Assembly: GCF_020539525.1 (NCBI RefSeq)
Contig: NZ_JACDXX010000005.1
Span: 124,001 to 188,000, forward strand
Direction of reading: 5' to 3'
Source: Pseudogemmobacter faecipullorum
GTDB taxonomy: Bacteria > Pseudomonadota > Alphaproteobacteria > Rhodobacterales > Rhodobacteraceae
Length of the DNA stretch: 64,000 nucleotides
The notes under the pieces are model-generated. The model saw only the letters and a program-made list of their open reading frames with translations, was not told the DNA's origin and ran no database searches. Positions 21,298 to 30,464 of this stretch are shown here, in pieces (positions within the stretch are counted from its first letter, which is position 1; the number at the start of each line of letters is the position of its first letter). The translations under genes and the position numbers were made by a program.

Positions 21298-22290
21298 ATG
21301 AGTCTGGTGATCCTCGCAGATATTGGCGGCACCAATACCCGCGTCGCCCTGGCCAGGGGCAGCCAGGTGCTCGCGGAGAGTATCCGCCGTTTTCCTAATG
21401 CCGAATACCGCGCCAGGGGCGAGGATATTTCCACCATCCTGCGCGACTATCTCGCCCGGAGCGGCGCCAGTATCGACGGCGCCTGCGTCGCAGCCGCCGG
21501 GCCGGTGCAGAATGGCGTGGCCGAGATGACCAATCTCGACTGGGTGATCGATGCCGGGAAACTTGCCGCCGCCACCGGGGCGCGGCGCAGTGCCATTCTC
21601 AATGACCTCCAGGCCCAGGGCCATGCGCTGGGTCACATCCCGCCCGGCCTGCTGCGCCCGCTGATCCCGACCGCAGCCCCCGACGCTGCCCCTGCCACGG
21701 CCCCGATGCTGGTGGTTGGGCTGGGCACCGGGGTGAATGCCGCGCCGGTGCATGGGCATGGCGCGGGCCGGATCGTGCCCGCCTCGGAAAGCGGCCATAT
21801 CAATATGCCGGTACGCAATGCCGAGACTTTGCGGCTGCTGCAGTTCATTGAAACCCTGCTCGCCTCACGGGGTGAACCGGCGCATTGCGGCGTGGAAGAG
21901 GTTCTGGCCGGGCGCGGCCTCAGCAATCTCTATGCTTTCGCCGCCCATGAGGCCGGGCATCGGGGCGAAAAATCCTCGGCCGGGGTGCTGGAGGCGCTGG
22001 AGGCCGGGGATCCGCTGGCGCGTGAGGCCGCCCGGCTCTATACCGCCATCCTCGCCCAGCTGCTGGCCGATCTGGCGCTGACCCATCTGCCCTGGGGCGG
22101 GATCTATCTGATCGGGGGCATGGCCCGCGCCATGTCGCCGCATTTTGCCAGATTTGGCCTGGCGGAGGCCTTCCGCGAGCCGCGCCGGGTCGATCTGCTG
22201 ACCCATGCCTTCCCGGTCACGGTGATCGAGGATGATTACACCGCTCTCACCGGCTGCGCCGCCTGGCTGGAAGCGCTGCGCGAGGCCTGA
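21298..22290 (+). CDS. glk: Glucokinase
   Basis: A 330-residue ATP-dependent glucokinase of the Glk (non-ROK) family, phosphorylating glucose to glucose-6-phosphate. The N-terminal ILADIGGTNTRVALA is the phosphate-1 motif. LDWVID, the LGTGVNAAPV nucleotide-binding stretch and the C-terminal YLIGGMARAM support the fold. The start ATG follows GGAGGGCGAAT. It is monocistronic and convergent with the esterase gene; hairpins lie between the two. Confidence 0.93.
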   Translation: MSLVILADIGGTNTRVALARGSQVLAESIRRFPNAEYRARGEDISTILRDYLARSGASIDGACVAAAGPVQNGVAEMTNLDWVIDAGKLAAATGARRSAILNDLQAQGHALGHIPPGLLRPLIPTAAPDAAPATAPMLVVGLGTGVNAAPVHGHGAGRIVPASESGHINMPVRNAETLRLLQFIETLLASRGEPAHCGVEEVLAGRGLSNLYAFAAHEAGHRGEKSSAGVLEALEAGDPLAREAARLYTAILAQLLADLALTHLPWGGIYLIGGMARAMSPHFARFGLAEAFREPRRVDLLTHAFPVTVIEDDYTALTGCAAWLEALREA

Positions 22291-22306
22291 GCGGGGAAGC
22301 CTCCGG

Positions 22307-22332
22307 CGGGGATATTTAAGGACAGATGAAAA
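22307..22332 (+). repeat. Interspersed GGGGATATTT-type motif (copy 2)
   Basis: Reads CGGGGATATTTAAGGACAGATGAAAA-like on the plus strand directly after glk, matching the motif seen at 3268 and 27453 on the minus strand. A second, more diverged minus-strand copy lies at 22367-22392. The paired copies lie on either side of the glk terminator hairpin. Confidence 0.6.
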
Positions 22333-22344
22333 CCGCCACGCCGG

Positions 22345-22367
22345 AGCGCCGGGAAGCCCGGCGCTGT
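22345..22367 (+). terminator. Terminator hairpin of glk
   Basis: Arms AGCGCCGGG (22345-22353) and CCCGGCGCT (22357-22365), loop AAG, followed by GTT. This is a compact nine-pair hairpin placed between convergent genes; the T-run is short. Confidence 0.6.
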
Positions 22368-22398
22368 TCATATGTCTGGAACTATTCCGGGGGTATGT

Positions 22399-22417
22399 GA
22401 GGGGGCAGCGCCCCCTC
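22399..22417 (-). terminator. Terminator hairpin of the esterase operon
   Basis: Arms GAGGGGGC (22399-22406) and GCCCCCTC (22410-22417) with a three-base loop, nine bases beyond the esterase stop on the minus strand. There is no clear T-run. Confidence 0.5.
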
Positions 22418-22425
22418 CTCTATCC

Positions 22426-23085
22426 TCAGAGCGGCAGGCGCTCTTTCAGGAAGCCAAGCGCCGCGCCGAGGCCATCGGCGGCAATGCCATGGCCGGTGCC
22501 CTTCATCACATGGGCATAGGTCTCGAATCCGGCGCCAACGAGGGCATTGCCGGCGAGGCCCATATCCTCAAACGGCACCACCGGATCCTGATCGCCATGG
22601 ATCAGCAGCACCGGCGGCTTTACCAGGGTTTCTGCCGCGAGCAGCTCGGGCGCCAGCAGCCGGCCCGAGATCGCCACCACCGCCGCCACAGCGCGCGCGC
22701 GGCGCGGTGTGACATGCAGGCTCATCATCGCGCCCTGGGAAAAGCCGATCAGCGCCAAAGCCTCCGGCCCCAGCCCCTCTTCGGCGAGGCGCGCATCGAG
22801 GAAAGCATTCAGATCATCCGCCGCCGCCAGCAGCCCCTCGCGCGCCGCCTGTTCAGAGGAGCCGTCGAGCCAGGGGATCGGAAACCACTGCCGCCCGAAA
22901 GCATTGCCCGAGCAGGGTTCGGGCGCATCGGGGGCGATGAAAGCCACGCCCGGCAGATGCGGTGCCAAGGCATCGCCAAGGCCCAGCAGATCATTGCCAT
23001 CCGCCCCATAGCCATGCAGGAAGACAACCAGCGCCTTTGCCTCGCCCTTTGTCGCGCCCTTACGGCCGAATTTCAGCTCTCTCAT
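22426..23085 (-). CDS. Alpha/beta hydrolase, phospholipase/carboxylesterase family
   Basis: A 219-residue cytosolic serine esterase. The nucleophile elbow is IGFSQGAMM, the acid is in HGDQDPVVPF and the histidine in GTGHGIA. The oxyanion segment is VVFLHGYGADGND. This matches the PF02230 family of short carboxylesterases and thioesterases. Its ATG overlaps the stop of the upstream glycosylase gene (ATGA at 23082-23085), so the two are translationally coupled, although no functional link is obvious. Confidence 0.92.
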   Translation of the reverse strand: MRELKFGRKGATKGEAKALVVFLHGYGADGNDLLGLGDALAPHLPGVAFIAPDAPEPCSGNAFGRQWFPIPWLDGSSEQAAREGLLAAADDLNAFLDARLAEEGLGPEALALIGFSQGAMMSLHVTPRRARAVAAVVAISGRLLAPELLAAETLVKPPVLLIHGDQDPVVPFEDMGLAGNALVGAGFETYAHVMKGTGHGIAADGLGAALGFLKERLPL

Positions 23086-23720
23086 CCCATAATCCCTTCG
23101 CGGCCTTTGTCGACACGGTAGTAGGCCCAGAGAAACCGCGCCGCAACTGCCCGCCAGGGGCTCCAGCCCGCGGAAATCTCCCGGAGCTGGCGCTCATTCG
23201 GCCGCGCTTCCAGCCCGAGGAGCCGCCGCGCCGCCTCCTGCAAAGCCAGATCATTCGGGGCAAAGACATCGGCATGGCCGAGCGCGAACATCGCATAGAT
23301 CTCGGCGGTCCAGCGCCCGATCCCGGGCAAAGCCACAAGGGTGGTGACCACAGTGTCAGTGGGGGCGCGGCGCAGCGCGGCGAAATCCAGCCCGGCCTCG
23401 GCCAGGGCCTTCACATAGCGCGCTTTTTGCCGCGACAGGCCAAGGCCGCGCAGATCCTCTTCGCTTACCGCCCGCACCGCCGCCTCCTCAAGGCAGCCCG
23501 CTGCCTCGATCCGGGCGCGAATGGCGCGGGCCGAGGCGACCGAGACCTGCTGGCCGATGATCGCATCGACCAGCGCCGCAAAGCCATCCTCGCGCAGGCG
23601 CAAAGGCAAGGGCCCGGTCAGCGCATAGCCGGCGGCAAAGCGCGGATCTCGGGCAGAGAGCCAGGCCATGCCTTCAGCAAGGCAGGCCCCGGACTGAATG
23701 ATACGTGGGGTCTGATCCAT
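23082..23720 (-). CDS. DNA-3-methyladenine glycosylase II (AlkA-type)
   Basis: A 212-residue base-excision repair enzyme of the HhH-GPD superfamily, removing alkylated purines from DNA. The helix-hairpin-helix is LVALPGIGRWTAEIYA, and the catalytic aspartate follows in DVFAPNDLAL. The early region has IIGQQVSVASARAI, typical of this family. The ATG at 23718-23720 gives MDQTPRIIQSG. It lacks the N-terminal Ada-like and extra AlkA domains, so it is the short form. It is coupled to the downstream esterase by an ATGA overlap. Confidence 0.9.
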   Translation of the reverse strand: MDQTPRIIQSGACLAEGMAWLSARDPRFAAGYALTGPLPLRLREDGFAALVDAIIGQQVSVASARAIRARIEAAGCLEEAAVRAVSEEDLRGLGLSRQKARYVKALAEAGLDFAALRRAPTDTVVTTLVALPGIGRWTAEIYAMFALGHADVFAPNDLALQEAARRLLGLEARPNERQLREISAGWSPWRAVAARFLWAYYRVDKGREGIMG

Positions 23721-23814
23721 GACGCCAGCATGGCGCGGCAGGCGCGGCGCTGCAAGCAGGCTTGACCTTGGGCCGCTGGCGGGGTTTGCCTCGAAGGTGA
23801 GAGTGAGGCCTTTA

Positions 23815-25020
23815 ATGATCCGTTCCGAATCCACCGCCCGACGCAATGTCATCGTTCTTGTCCTGGCCCAGGCGCTGCTCGGAGCGCAGATGCCGGTGAT
23901 CTTCACCCTGGCCGGGCTGGCCGGGCAAAGCCTGGCCTCGAATGCCTGCTGGGCCACGCTGCCGATCTCGCTGACGGTGCTGGGCTCGATGCTTTCGGCC
24001 ACGCCGCTTTCGGCTCTGATGCAGCGCTTTGGCCGCCAGACCGGCTTTATGATCGGGGCGCTGGCCGGGGCAACCGGTGCTGCTGTCGCCGCCTGGGGGC
24101 TGTGGCTGCAGTCTTTCCCGCTGTTCTGCCTCGGGGCTTTCATCACCGGCAGCTATATGAGCAGCCAGGGCTTTTACCGTTTTGCCGCAGCCGATACCGC
24201 CTCGGAGGCCTTCCGGCCCCGCGCCATTTCCTTTGTCATGGCGGGCGGCCTTTTTGCTGCGGTGATCGGCCAGCAGATCGTGCACTGGACCGCCGAGGCC
24301 TGGGTGATCCCCTTCCTCGCCAGCTATCTGGCGGTGATCTGCCTCAATCTGATCGGGATCCTGCTGTTCCTTGCGCTGGATATTCCGCCGCCTGCCCGCC
24401 CCGAACCCGGCGCCCTGCCCGGGCGCTCGCGCAAGGAACTGCTGCGCGATCCGGTGATCCTCGTTGCGATGATCTGCGCCACCGTCTCCTATGCGCTGAT
24501 GAATCTGATCATGACCTCCTCGCCGCTGGCGGTGGTCGGCTGCGGCTTCACCGCCCAGGATGCGGGCAATATCGTCTCGGCCCATGTGATTGCCATGTAT
24601 CTGCCCAGCTTCTTTACCGGCCATATCATCGCCCGGCTGGGCTGTGAGAAGGTGATTGCCATTGGCCTTGCCATCCTCGCGCTGGCCGGGGCCACGGCGA
24701 TGACCGGCGTCGATCTCGGGCATTTCTACGCCACGCTGATCCTGCTCGGGATCGGCTGGAATTTCGGCTTTATCGGCGCGACCAGTATGCTGACCAATGC
24801 GCAGCGCCCCGAAGAGCGTGGCCGCCTGCAGGGGCTGAATGATTTCATCGTCTTTGGCGGGGTGTTCCTCGCCTCGCTCTCCTCGGGCGGGCTGATGAAC
24901 TGCTCGGGCGGCAGCCCCCAGGCGGGCTGGCAGATGGTCAATCTGGCAATGACGCCCTTCCTGGTGCTGGCGGGGGGTGCGCTGATCTGGCTGGCGCTGC
25001 GCCCGAAAGAGACGCGCTGA
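23815..25020 (+). CDS. Major facilitator superfamily transporter
   Basis: A 401-residue membrane protein with about twelve hydrophobic helices and the loop motif QRFGRQTGFMIG after helix 2, typical of MFS carriers. The ATG at 23815 follows GTGAGG at good spacing; an upstream in-frame ATG at 23719 would overlap the divergent glycosylase gene. The substrate is unknown. It ends inside a convergent hairpin shared with the next gene. Confidence 0.9.
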   Translation: MIRSESTARRNVIVLVLAQALLGAQMPVIFTLAGLAGQSLASNACWATLPISLTVLGSMLSATPLSALMQRFGRQTGFMIGALAGATGAAVAAWGLWLQSFPLFCLGAFITGSYMSSQGFYRFAAADTASEAFRPRAISFVMAGGLFAAVIGQQIVHWTAEAWVIPFLASYLAVICLNLIGILLFLALDIPPPARPEPGALPGRSRKELLRDPVILVAMICATVSYALMNLIMTSSPLAVVGCGFTAQDAGNIVSAHVIAMYLPSFFTGHIIARLGCEKVIAIGLAILALAGATAMTGVDLGHFYATLILLGIGWNFGFIGATSMLTNAQRPEERGRLQGLNDFIVFGGVFLASLSSGGLMNCSGGSPQAGWQMVNLAMTPFLVLAGGALIWLALRPKETR

Positions 25021-25031
25021 AGCGCGTCTCC
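25010..25031. terminator. Hairpin terminator between convergent genes
   Basis: Perfect arms GAGACGCGCT (25010-25019) and AGCGCGTCTC (25022-25031) with a two-base GA loop. It overlaps the MFS stop codon and lies eight bases from the stop of the minus-strand squalene/phytoene-synthase-like gene, so it can serve both. Confidence 0.65.
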
Positions 25032-25038
25032 CCGGCTC

Positions 25039-25812
25039 TCACCAGCGCTGGGTGAAGGCCTGCCAGAGCAGCCGGCCCTTGCGCCTCAGCTCGGGCAGCT
25101 GCAGCCGCCCCTCCTGCACCGCGCCCGGGTCTTTGAGCGCCATCTGCAGCAAAGCCTCACTCTGCCAGCCCGCCAGCAGCGCCGGCGCGGCGCGGCGCGG
25201 CAGCAGCCGGCGCCCCGCGCGTGCCTCGCGCAGCCAGCCAAGGCCGCGCTCTGCAAAAGCCATCACCGCCGCCTCGCCCTGCTCCGGCAGGGTGGCACGG
25301 CCGCGTGCGCTCAGCTCGGCCACCGCCTGAAGATAGGCCGCAAGCCCCGCCGCCCGGCCATGCGCCCGCACCACCGGCTCAGAAGCGGGCGGTGCGCCAA
25401 GCACCAGCGCCGCCGCCCAGGCGAGAGCGCCGCCGGTCTGATCGAGATAGGCCTCGAAATCGTCAACGGTTTCAAAGCTTTCCTTCCAGGCATCGTGACG
25501 GCGGGCCAGGATCAGCTGATCAAGCGGCCCGGCCAGCTCTGGCTGTTCCCGGATCAGCGCGCTTAAAGGGGCCGCAATCTCATGCGCCGGGGCCGCGCCT
25601 GTGGCCGCCTTTTCCACCACATCGCGCCACCATTGCAGCCGCATCTCGGCGATCATCGGCTCTTTGGTCACCCAGGGGGCGCGCGCCACCTCAAGGTTCA
25701 GCGCATAGAGCGGCAACAGCCGCGCCCGTGCCGGATGTGGCGCGGCGAGGATTGCGGCAAAACGGTCAGGGTCGCCCTTTTCGATCAGGGCGGCGCAGGC
25801 ATCAAGGCTCAC
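25039..25812 (-). CDS. Squalene/phytoene synthase-like protein, NDUFAF6-type complex I assembly factor candidate
   Basis: A 257-residue protein of the squalene/phytoene synthase fold. The segment MIAEMRLQWWRDVVEKA matches the NDUFAF6 group better than true synthases, and I do not see the paired Asp-rich DxxxD motifs needed for prenyl diphosphate chemistry. NDUFAF6 is a mitochondrial complex I assembly factor, so a role in complex I maturation is a reasonable inference in a genome whose nuo operon lies in the same window. Its start overlaps the stop of cimA (ATGA at 25809-25812). A carotenoid or hopanoid role is the alternative. Confidence 0.75.
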   Translation of the reverse strand: MSLDACAALIEKGDPDRFAAILAAPHPARARLLPLYALNLEVARAPWVTKEPMIAEMRLQWWRDVVEKAATGAAPAHEIAAPLSALIREQPELAGPLDQLILARRHDAWKESFETVDDFEAYLDQTGGALAWAAALVLGAPPASEPVVRAHGRAAGLAAYLQAVAELSARGRATLPEQGEAAVMAFAERGLGWLREARAGRRLLPRRAAPALLAGWQSEALLQMALKDPGAVQEGRLQLPELRRKGRLLWQAFTQRW

Positions 25813-27437
25813 GTCGCAGGCCCTTTCGCCGCGCTGTCGCGCACCAGCTTCCAGCGCACCGCATCGAGCAGCGCCTCAAATGAGGCATCGACGATATTGG
25901 GCGAGACGCCGACGGTCGACCAACGCCGCCCCTGGCCATCCTCGCTGTCGATAATGACCCGGGTCACGGCCTCGGTCCCGCCCTGGGTGATGCGCACCTT
26001 GAAATCAACAAGGCGCATATCGTCGATCATCGCCTGCCAGGGGCCAAGATCCTTGGCGAGAGCCTTCCACAAGGCGTTCACCGGACCACGGTCATCGCCG
26101 CTTTCATCCTGGCTTTCCGAGACCGAGAGCATCCGCTCGCCCCCGGCATCGACCACCACCACCGCTTCGGACAAAGTCCTGCGGCTGCCGTCAGCCTCCT
26201 CGCGCCGCTCAACCGTCACCCGGTAGCGCAAAACCTCAAAAAATTTGGTCGTAAGGCCAAGGGTTTCGCGGGCCAGCATCTCAAACGAGGCCTGGGCGCC
26301 ATCATAGGCATAGCCCTGATCCTCGCGGCGTTTGATCTCATCAAGGATCTGCGCCAGGCGCGGATCTTTCGGGTCGATCTCCAGCCCGGCCGAGGCCAGA
26401 CGGGCGCGCAGGTTTGACTGCCCGGCCTGGTTCGACATCGGGATCTGGCGCTCATTCCCGACAAGACCGGGATCGAGATGTTCGTAGGTGGTCGGGTCTT
26501 TCAGAATGGCCGAGGCATGCAGCCCGGCTTTATGGGCAAAGGCCGAGGCGCCGACATAGGGCGCGGCGCGCTGCGGCACCCGGTTCAGAATATCGTCGAG
26601 CATACGGCTGGTTTTCACCAGCCCCGCCAGCGCCGCATCCGAGACCCCGGTCTCAAGCTGGTCGCGGAACGGGGCTTTCAGCTTCAGCGTCGGGATCAGG
26701 GTGATCAGATTGGCATTGCCGCAGCGCTCGCCCAGACCGTTCAGCGTGCCCTGGATCTGCCGGGCCCCGGCCTCGACCGCAGCCAGAGAATTCGCCACCG
26801 CATTGCCGGTATCATCATGGCAATGGATGCCCAGATTTGCCCCCGGAATGCCCGAGGCGATCACCTCAGCCACGACGCGGCCCACCTCAGCTGGCAAGGT
26901 GCCGCCATTGGTATCGCAAAGCACGATCCAGCGCGCGCCCGCGCCATAGGCCGCTTTCAGACAATCGAGCGCATAGGCGGGATTGGCGCGGTAGCCATCA
27001 AAGAAATGCTCGGCATCAAACAAAGCCTCGCGGCCCTTTTTCACCAGATGCGCCACCGAGGCGGAAATCGCCTCGAGATTTTCCCCGAGCGTCACACCAA
27101 GTGCGGTGGTGACATGGAAATCCCAGGTCTTGCCGACGATGCAGACCGCCGGGGTTCCGGCATCGAGCACACCGGCCAGCACATCATCATTCTCAGCCGA
27201 GCGCCCGGCCCTTTTGGTCATGCCAAAAGCAGTCATCACGGCGCGGGTCTGCGGCGCCTCGCGGAAGAAATCGCTGTCGGTCGGATTGGCCCCTGGCCAG
27301 CCGCCCTCGATATAATCAATGCCAAGCGCATCGAGCGCCCGGGCGATCTGGATTTTCTCGGCTGCCGAGAACTGCACGCCCTGGGTCTGCTGCCCGTCGC
27401 GTAGCGTGGTGTCAAAAAGGTAAAGCCGCTCGCTCAT
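25809..27437 (-). CDS. cimA: Citramalate synthase
   Basis: A 542-residue enzyme condensing pyruvate and acetyl-CoA to citramalate, the first step of the threonine-independent isoleucine route. The N-terminal HMGL-like barrel starts LFDTTLRDGQQTQGVQFS, with GIHCHDDTGNAVANSLAAV supplying metal ligands. From about residue 400 there is a LeuA-type allosteric domain (VVVVDAGGERML, VKVRITQGGTEA), consistent with feedback control. The length and N terminus favour CimA over LeuA. It is translationally coupled to the downstream NDUFAF6-like gene. Confidence 0.93.
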   Translation of the reverse strand: MSERLYLFDTTLRDGQQTQGVQFSAAEKIQIARALDALGIDYIEGGWPGANPTDSDFFREAPQTRAVMTAFGMTKRAGRSAENDDVLAGVLDAGTPAVCIVGKTWDFHVTTALGVTLGENLEAISASVAHLVKKGREALFDAEHFFDGYRANPAYALDCLKAAYGAGARWIVLCDTNGGTLPAEVGRVVAEVIASGIPGANLGIHCHDDTGNAVANSLAAVEAGARQIQGTLNGLGERCGNANLITLIPTLKLKAPFRDQLETGVSDAALAGLVKTSRMLDDILNRVPQRAAPYVGASAFAHKAGLHASAILKDPTTYEHLDPGLVGNERQIPMSNQAGQSNLRARLASAGLEIDPKDPRLAQILDEIKRREDQGYAYDGAQASFEMLARETLGLTTKFFEVLRYRVTVERREEADGSRRTLSEAVVVVDAGGERMLSVSESQDESGDDRGPVNALWKALAKDLGPWQAMIDDMRLVDFKVRITQGGTEAVTRVIIDSEDGQGRRWSTVGVSPNIVDASFEALLDAVRWKLVRDSAAKGPAT

Positions 27438-27452
27438 TGCGCTGCCCGCCCC

Positions 27453-27530
27453 ATTTCATCTGTCTGTAAATATCCTCGGGGGTATACCAGTGGGTTCGCC
27501 ATCGGTTCGGGAAACCGCTGGTATGGGGGG
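27453..27530 (-). repeat. Interspersed motif plus hairpin (copy 3)
   Basis: A third copy of the GGATATTTACAGACAGATGAAAT-type motif (27453-27475, minus strand) sits between cysS and cimA. It is followed by an imperfect hairpin with ATACCAG ... CTGGTAT arms (27484-27524). The layout, hairpin then motif downstream of a gene, is the same as at 3268. Confidence 0.6.
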
Positions 27531-27561
27531 GCAGAAAGCCCACCGCTGCCTGCCAGTGCCA

Positions 27562-29019
27562 TCAGAGTAATGCCTCCAGCTTCGCGGCGTCAAAGCCAGC
27601 GCCCGGCACCAGCTCAACCCCTGCCTTCGACATCCGCACCTCAACCCCTGCCGCGATCAGCGCCGTTTTCAGCGCATCGACCGGGGCGAAATCTTTCGAG
27701 GCCATGGCTTCGGCACGGAGTGCCTCGAACCGTTCGCGCAAAGCGGGCAAGCGGTCTGCCAACGCGTTAGTTTCAGCAGCCCGGGTACTGACGCTCACGC
27801 CACGGTCATCTGCAGTCAGGGAGAATGATGCAAACTCATCCCGGATCACTTGTGGCCTGAGACCAAGCAGGGAGAGCGAGCCCACCAGAGAATATATATC
27901 GTTCTCTTTAATATATCTGTTCACATGGGTCAGGGCCAGGGAGGTGTTCAGATCATTCGCAAGTGCCTCCACGACTTCTGTCGGGGCTTTGGCATGTGCC
28001 CAGCTGAACGAAAGTTCCGAGAAAGGGTCACTGTTGAGCACTTCAGCAGCCTTCCGCAAAGTCATCTCGGCCTGACGCGCCTTCTCAGCCGTCCAGTCCA
28101 TCGGCTTGCGGTAATGGGTGCCGAGATAGACCATACGGATCACCTCGCCCGGGTAGCCCTGGTTCAGCAGGTCGCGGACGGTGAAGAAATTGCCAAGGCT
28201 CTTGGACATTTTCCTGCCCTCGACCTGCAGCATTTCATTATGCATCCAGATCTTCGCGAAACCGGCCCCGGGATGGGCGCAGCAGCTCTGGGCGATCTCA
28301 TTCTCATGATGGGGGAACTGGAGATCGAGGCCGCCGCCATGGATGTCAAAGCTTGCGCCAAGCAGCTCATAGGCCATGGCCGAGCATTCGATATGCCAGC
28401 CCGGCCGACCGTAACCCCATGGGCTGTCCCAGCCCGGGGTCGCGGCACCTGAGGGCTTCCAGAGCACGAAATCCATCGGGTCTTCTTTGAAAGGCGCGAC
28501 CTCTACCCTCGCGCCCGCGATCATATCATCGACCGAGCGGCCCGAAAGCGCGCCATAATCCTTATAGCTGCGCACCCGGAACAAAGCATGGCCCTCGACC
28601 GCATAGGCATGGCCATCAGCAATCAGCTTTTCGATCATCGCGATCATCGCGCCGATATATTCGGTGGCGCGCGGCTCATGGGTCGGGCGCAAAGCGCCAA
28701 GCGCATCCATATCCTGATGATACCAGCCGATAGTCTCATCGGTGATCTCGCGGATCGGGCGGCCACTCTCGGCCGCGCGGGCGTTGATCTTGTCATCCAC
28801 ATCGGTGAAATTGCGGGCATAGGTCACCGCCTCCGCCCCGTAGACATGGCGCAACAGCCGAAACAGCGTGTCGAACACCACCACCGGCCGGGCATTGCCA
28901 ATATGGGCGCGATCATAGACGGTCGGGCCACAGACATACATCCGGACATTCGCAGGATTAATCGGCGCAAAAACCTCCTTGCGGCGGGTTTTGCTGTTTG
29001 TCAGCCGGATCGTCACCAT
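27562..29019 (-). CDS. cysS: Cysteinyl-tRNA synthetase
   Basis: A 485-residue class I aminoacyl-tRNA synthetase that charges tRNA-Cys. Markers are [18 protein letters not shown] (HIGH motif), the zinc ligands and [11 protein letters not shown] (KMSKS). I start it at MVTIRLTNS, where GAGGACC precedes the ATG; another ATG lies 12 bases upstream. The part encoding residues of about 315-420 (27760-28070) is visibly poorer in GC and uses codons unlike the rest, suggesting an imported segment. The frame and C-terminal domain remain intact. Confidence 0.96.
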   Translation of the reverse strand: MVTIRLTNSKTRRKEVFAPINPANVRMYVCGPTVYDRAHIGNARPVVVFDTLFRLLRHVYGAEAVTYARNFTDVDDKINARAAESGRPIREITDETIGWYHQDMDALGALRPTHEPRATEYIGAMIAMIEKLIADGHAYAVEGHALFRVRSYKDYGALSGRSVDDMIAGARVEVAPFKEDPMDFVLWKPSGAATPGWDSPWGYGRPGWHIECSAMAYELLGASFDIHGGGLDLQFPHHENEIAQSCCAHPGAGFAKIWMHNEMLQVEGRKMSKSLGNFFTVRDLLNQGYPGEVIRMVYLGTHYRKPMDWTAEKARQAEMTLRKAAEVLNSDPFSELSFSWAHAKAPTEVVEALANDLNTSLALTHVNRYIKENDIYSLVGSLSLLGLRPQVIRDEFASFSLTADDRGVSVSTRAAETNALADRLPALRERFEALRAEAMASKDFAPVDALKTALIAAGVEVRMSKAGVELVPGAGFDAAKLEALL

Positions 29020-29330
29020 GCTGGTCCTCATGCGCTGAATGCCCCTCGCGCCGCCCGCCTCCTTAGGAGAAACTGAGCCTGCGCGACCCTGATCGGGCGG
29101 GTAATGCCGCAATCCGGGGCTATGGGCAATCCCGGCGCAGTGCTGGCGGCGGCTCAAACGACCAGCGCCGCCCATTCGGGGCGGCGCTGACCCGGGCTCT
29201 CCGGGAGGTTTGGGCTCTGCGCCCTGCGCCCTGGCGGCGGTTACGGACTTATCCGCAGCTCCGCCAGGGCATCTGCCCAGGGTCATGGGCCGGATTACTC
29301 CCGGGGGACTGAGAGCCCCGGGGCCAGTGA
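29020..29330. other. Intergenic region between cysS and the porin-like gene
   Basis: About 310 bases holding the cysS promoter and the 3' end of the outer-membrane protein transcript. GC-rich with no coding signal that I trust. No clear T-tailed hairpin. Confidence 0.4.
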
Positions 29331-29948
29331 TCAGAAGCGATAATTCGCGCGGATCGAGAGGGTATTGCCGTCGACATCAACCCCGGTCGAGTCGAAATCG
29401 TCGTATTTGTGGTAGAGATATTCGGCACCCACGGTCCAGGCATCGTTCACGGCATAATCATAGCCGAGACCGGCAACCCAGCCGTCGCCCGAATGGCTGA
29501 CACCACCGATATCGGCCTTGGCCCAGGAGGCACCGGCGGTCGCATAGATCAGCGAAGTGCCGAGATCATAGCCGAGCTGAGCTTTCAGATCGGTTTTGCT
29601 CTTCAGCTTGCCATCGAGCGCATCATCTTTGATGTCCGAGCCCGAGAATGCGGCTTCGATACCGAGGACGGTATTGCCCAGATCCCAGCGGTAGCCGCCC
29701 TGAACACCGGCAATCGCGCCATCTGCATCAAGGGCCGTAGCGCCGGTGGCGGCGGTCTCGCCGTCAAACGAGCCATAGCCAAGGCTGGCACCGGCATAGA
29801 AGCCTTCCCAGTTGCCTTTGGGCGCGACCACCGGCACCGGGGCCGGAGCGATCACAACCGGCTCATCGACAACAACGGTCGGGCCGCCAGCGAAAGCCGG
29901 GGCAGCGAGGGCAGCAGAGGCTGCCAGGAAAACAGCTGCTTTTTTCAT
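29331..29948 (-). CDS. Outer-membrane beta-barrel protein (Omp25/RopB-like)
   Basis: A 205-residue secreted protein. The signal peptide [20 protein letters not shown] is followed by a short linker rich in Val and Pro. An eight-stranded-barrel-like sequence follows, from [16 protein letters not shown] to a C-terminal aromatic residue (RANYRF), which is the BAM recognition signal. The pattern is that of small porin-like OMPs of alphaproteobacteria with structural roles. AGGAG lies ahead of the ATG. It is monocistronic. Confidence 0.9.
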   Translation of the reverse strand: MKKAAVFLAASAALAAPAFAGGPTVVVDEPVVIAPAPVPVVAPKGNWEGFYAGASLGYGSFDGETAATGATALDADGAIAGVQGGYRWDLGNTVLGIEAAFSGSDIKDDALDGKLKSKTDLKAQLGYDLGTSLIYATAGASWAKADIGGVSHSGDGWVAGLGYDYAVNDAWTVGAEYLYHKYDDFDSTGVDVDGNTLSIRANYRF

Positions 29949-30464
29949 CTTTAAACACTCCTACGTTCCACGGCACTGCACAGAAGACGGATGGCAGGCT
30001 TCTGCCTGCTTGCACTCCGTTTCCATGGGGAAAGACCGGCTTTGACCCTGCCCCGGATGCCATGACCCTGGAGGACCGCATCATCCGGGCATCGGACAAA
30101 GCCACCATCTTTCCCGCGCCGCAGAGAGGAAATGATCCTTATGGTTGAACCATGCAAGCCAGGTTCACGCCGATTTGAGCCTTCGTGCGTCAGACTGGCG
30201 CCGCCGCGCTGCATTCCGGCCAGAACTGGCCGGGCCAGGCCTGTTTTCCGGCAATCTCCCGCCTAACCAGGATGTGCCCGCCTACACCAGGGAGTGACTG
30301 GGGCAAGCCGGCCCCGATACCCGGGCCGGGAAGAGCGGGAGACAACGGTCCGAAGACCGGAAGCCGGAAAGCGGGGTCACGCGCCGGGATCCGGAGCCAG
30401 GGGCCGGAAATCAGAGGCCGGAAATCAGGATCGGAAACCGGGGACAGGAAACCCGGGGCCGGGA
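29949..30464. other. Gene-free, repeat-rich region
   Basis: About 515 bases upstream of the outer-membrane gene. The right half is a purine-rich, low-complexity stretch with many CCGGAA units, including an exact direct repeat GGCCGGAAATCAG at 30402-30414 and 30416-30428. Frames through it have biased, non-protein-like composition. The left part should hold the promoter of the barrel gene. Confidence 0.5.
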
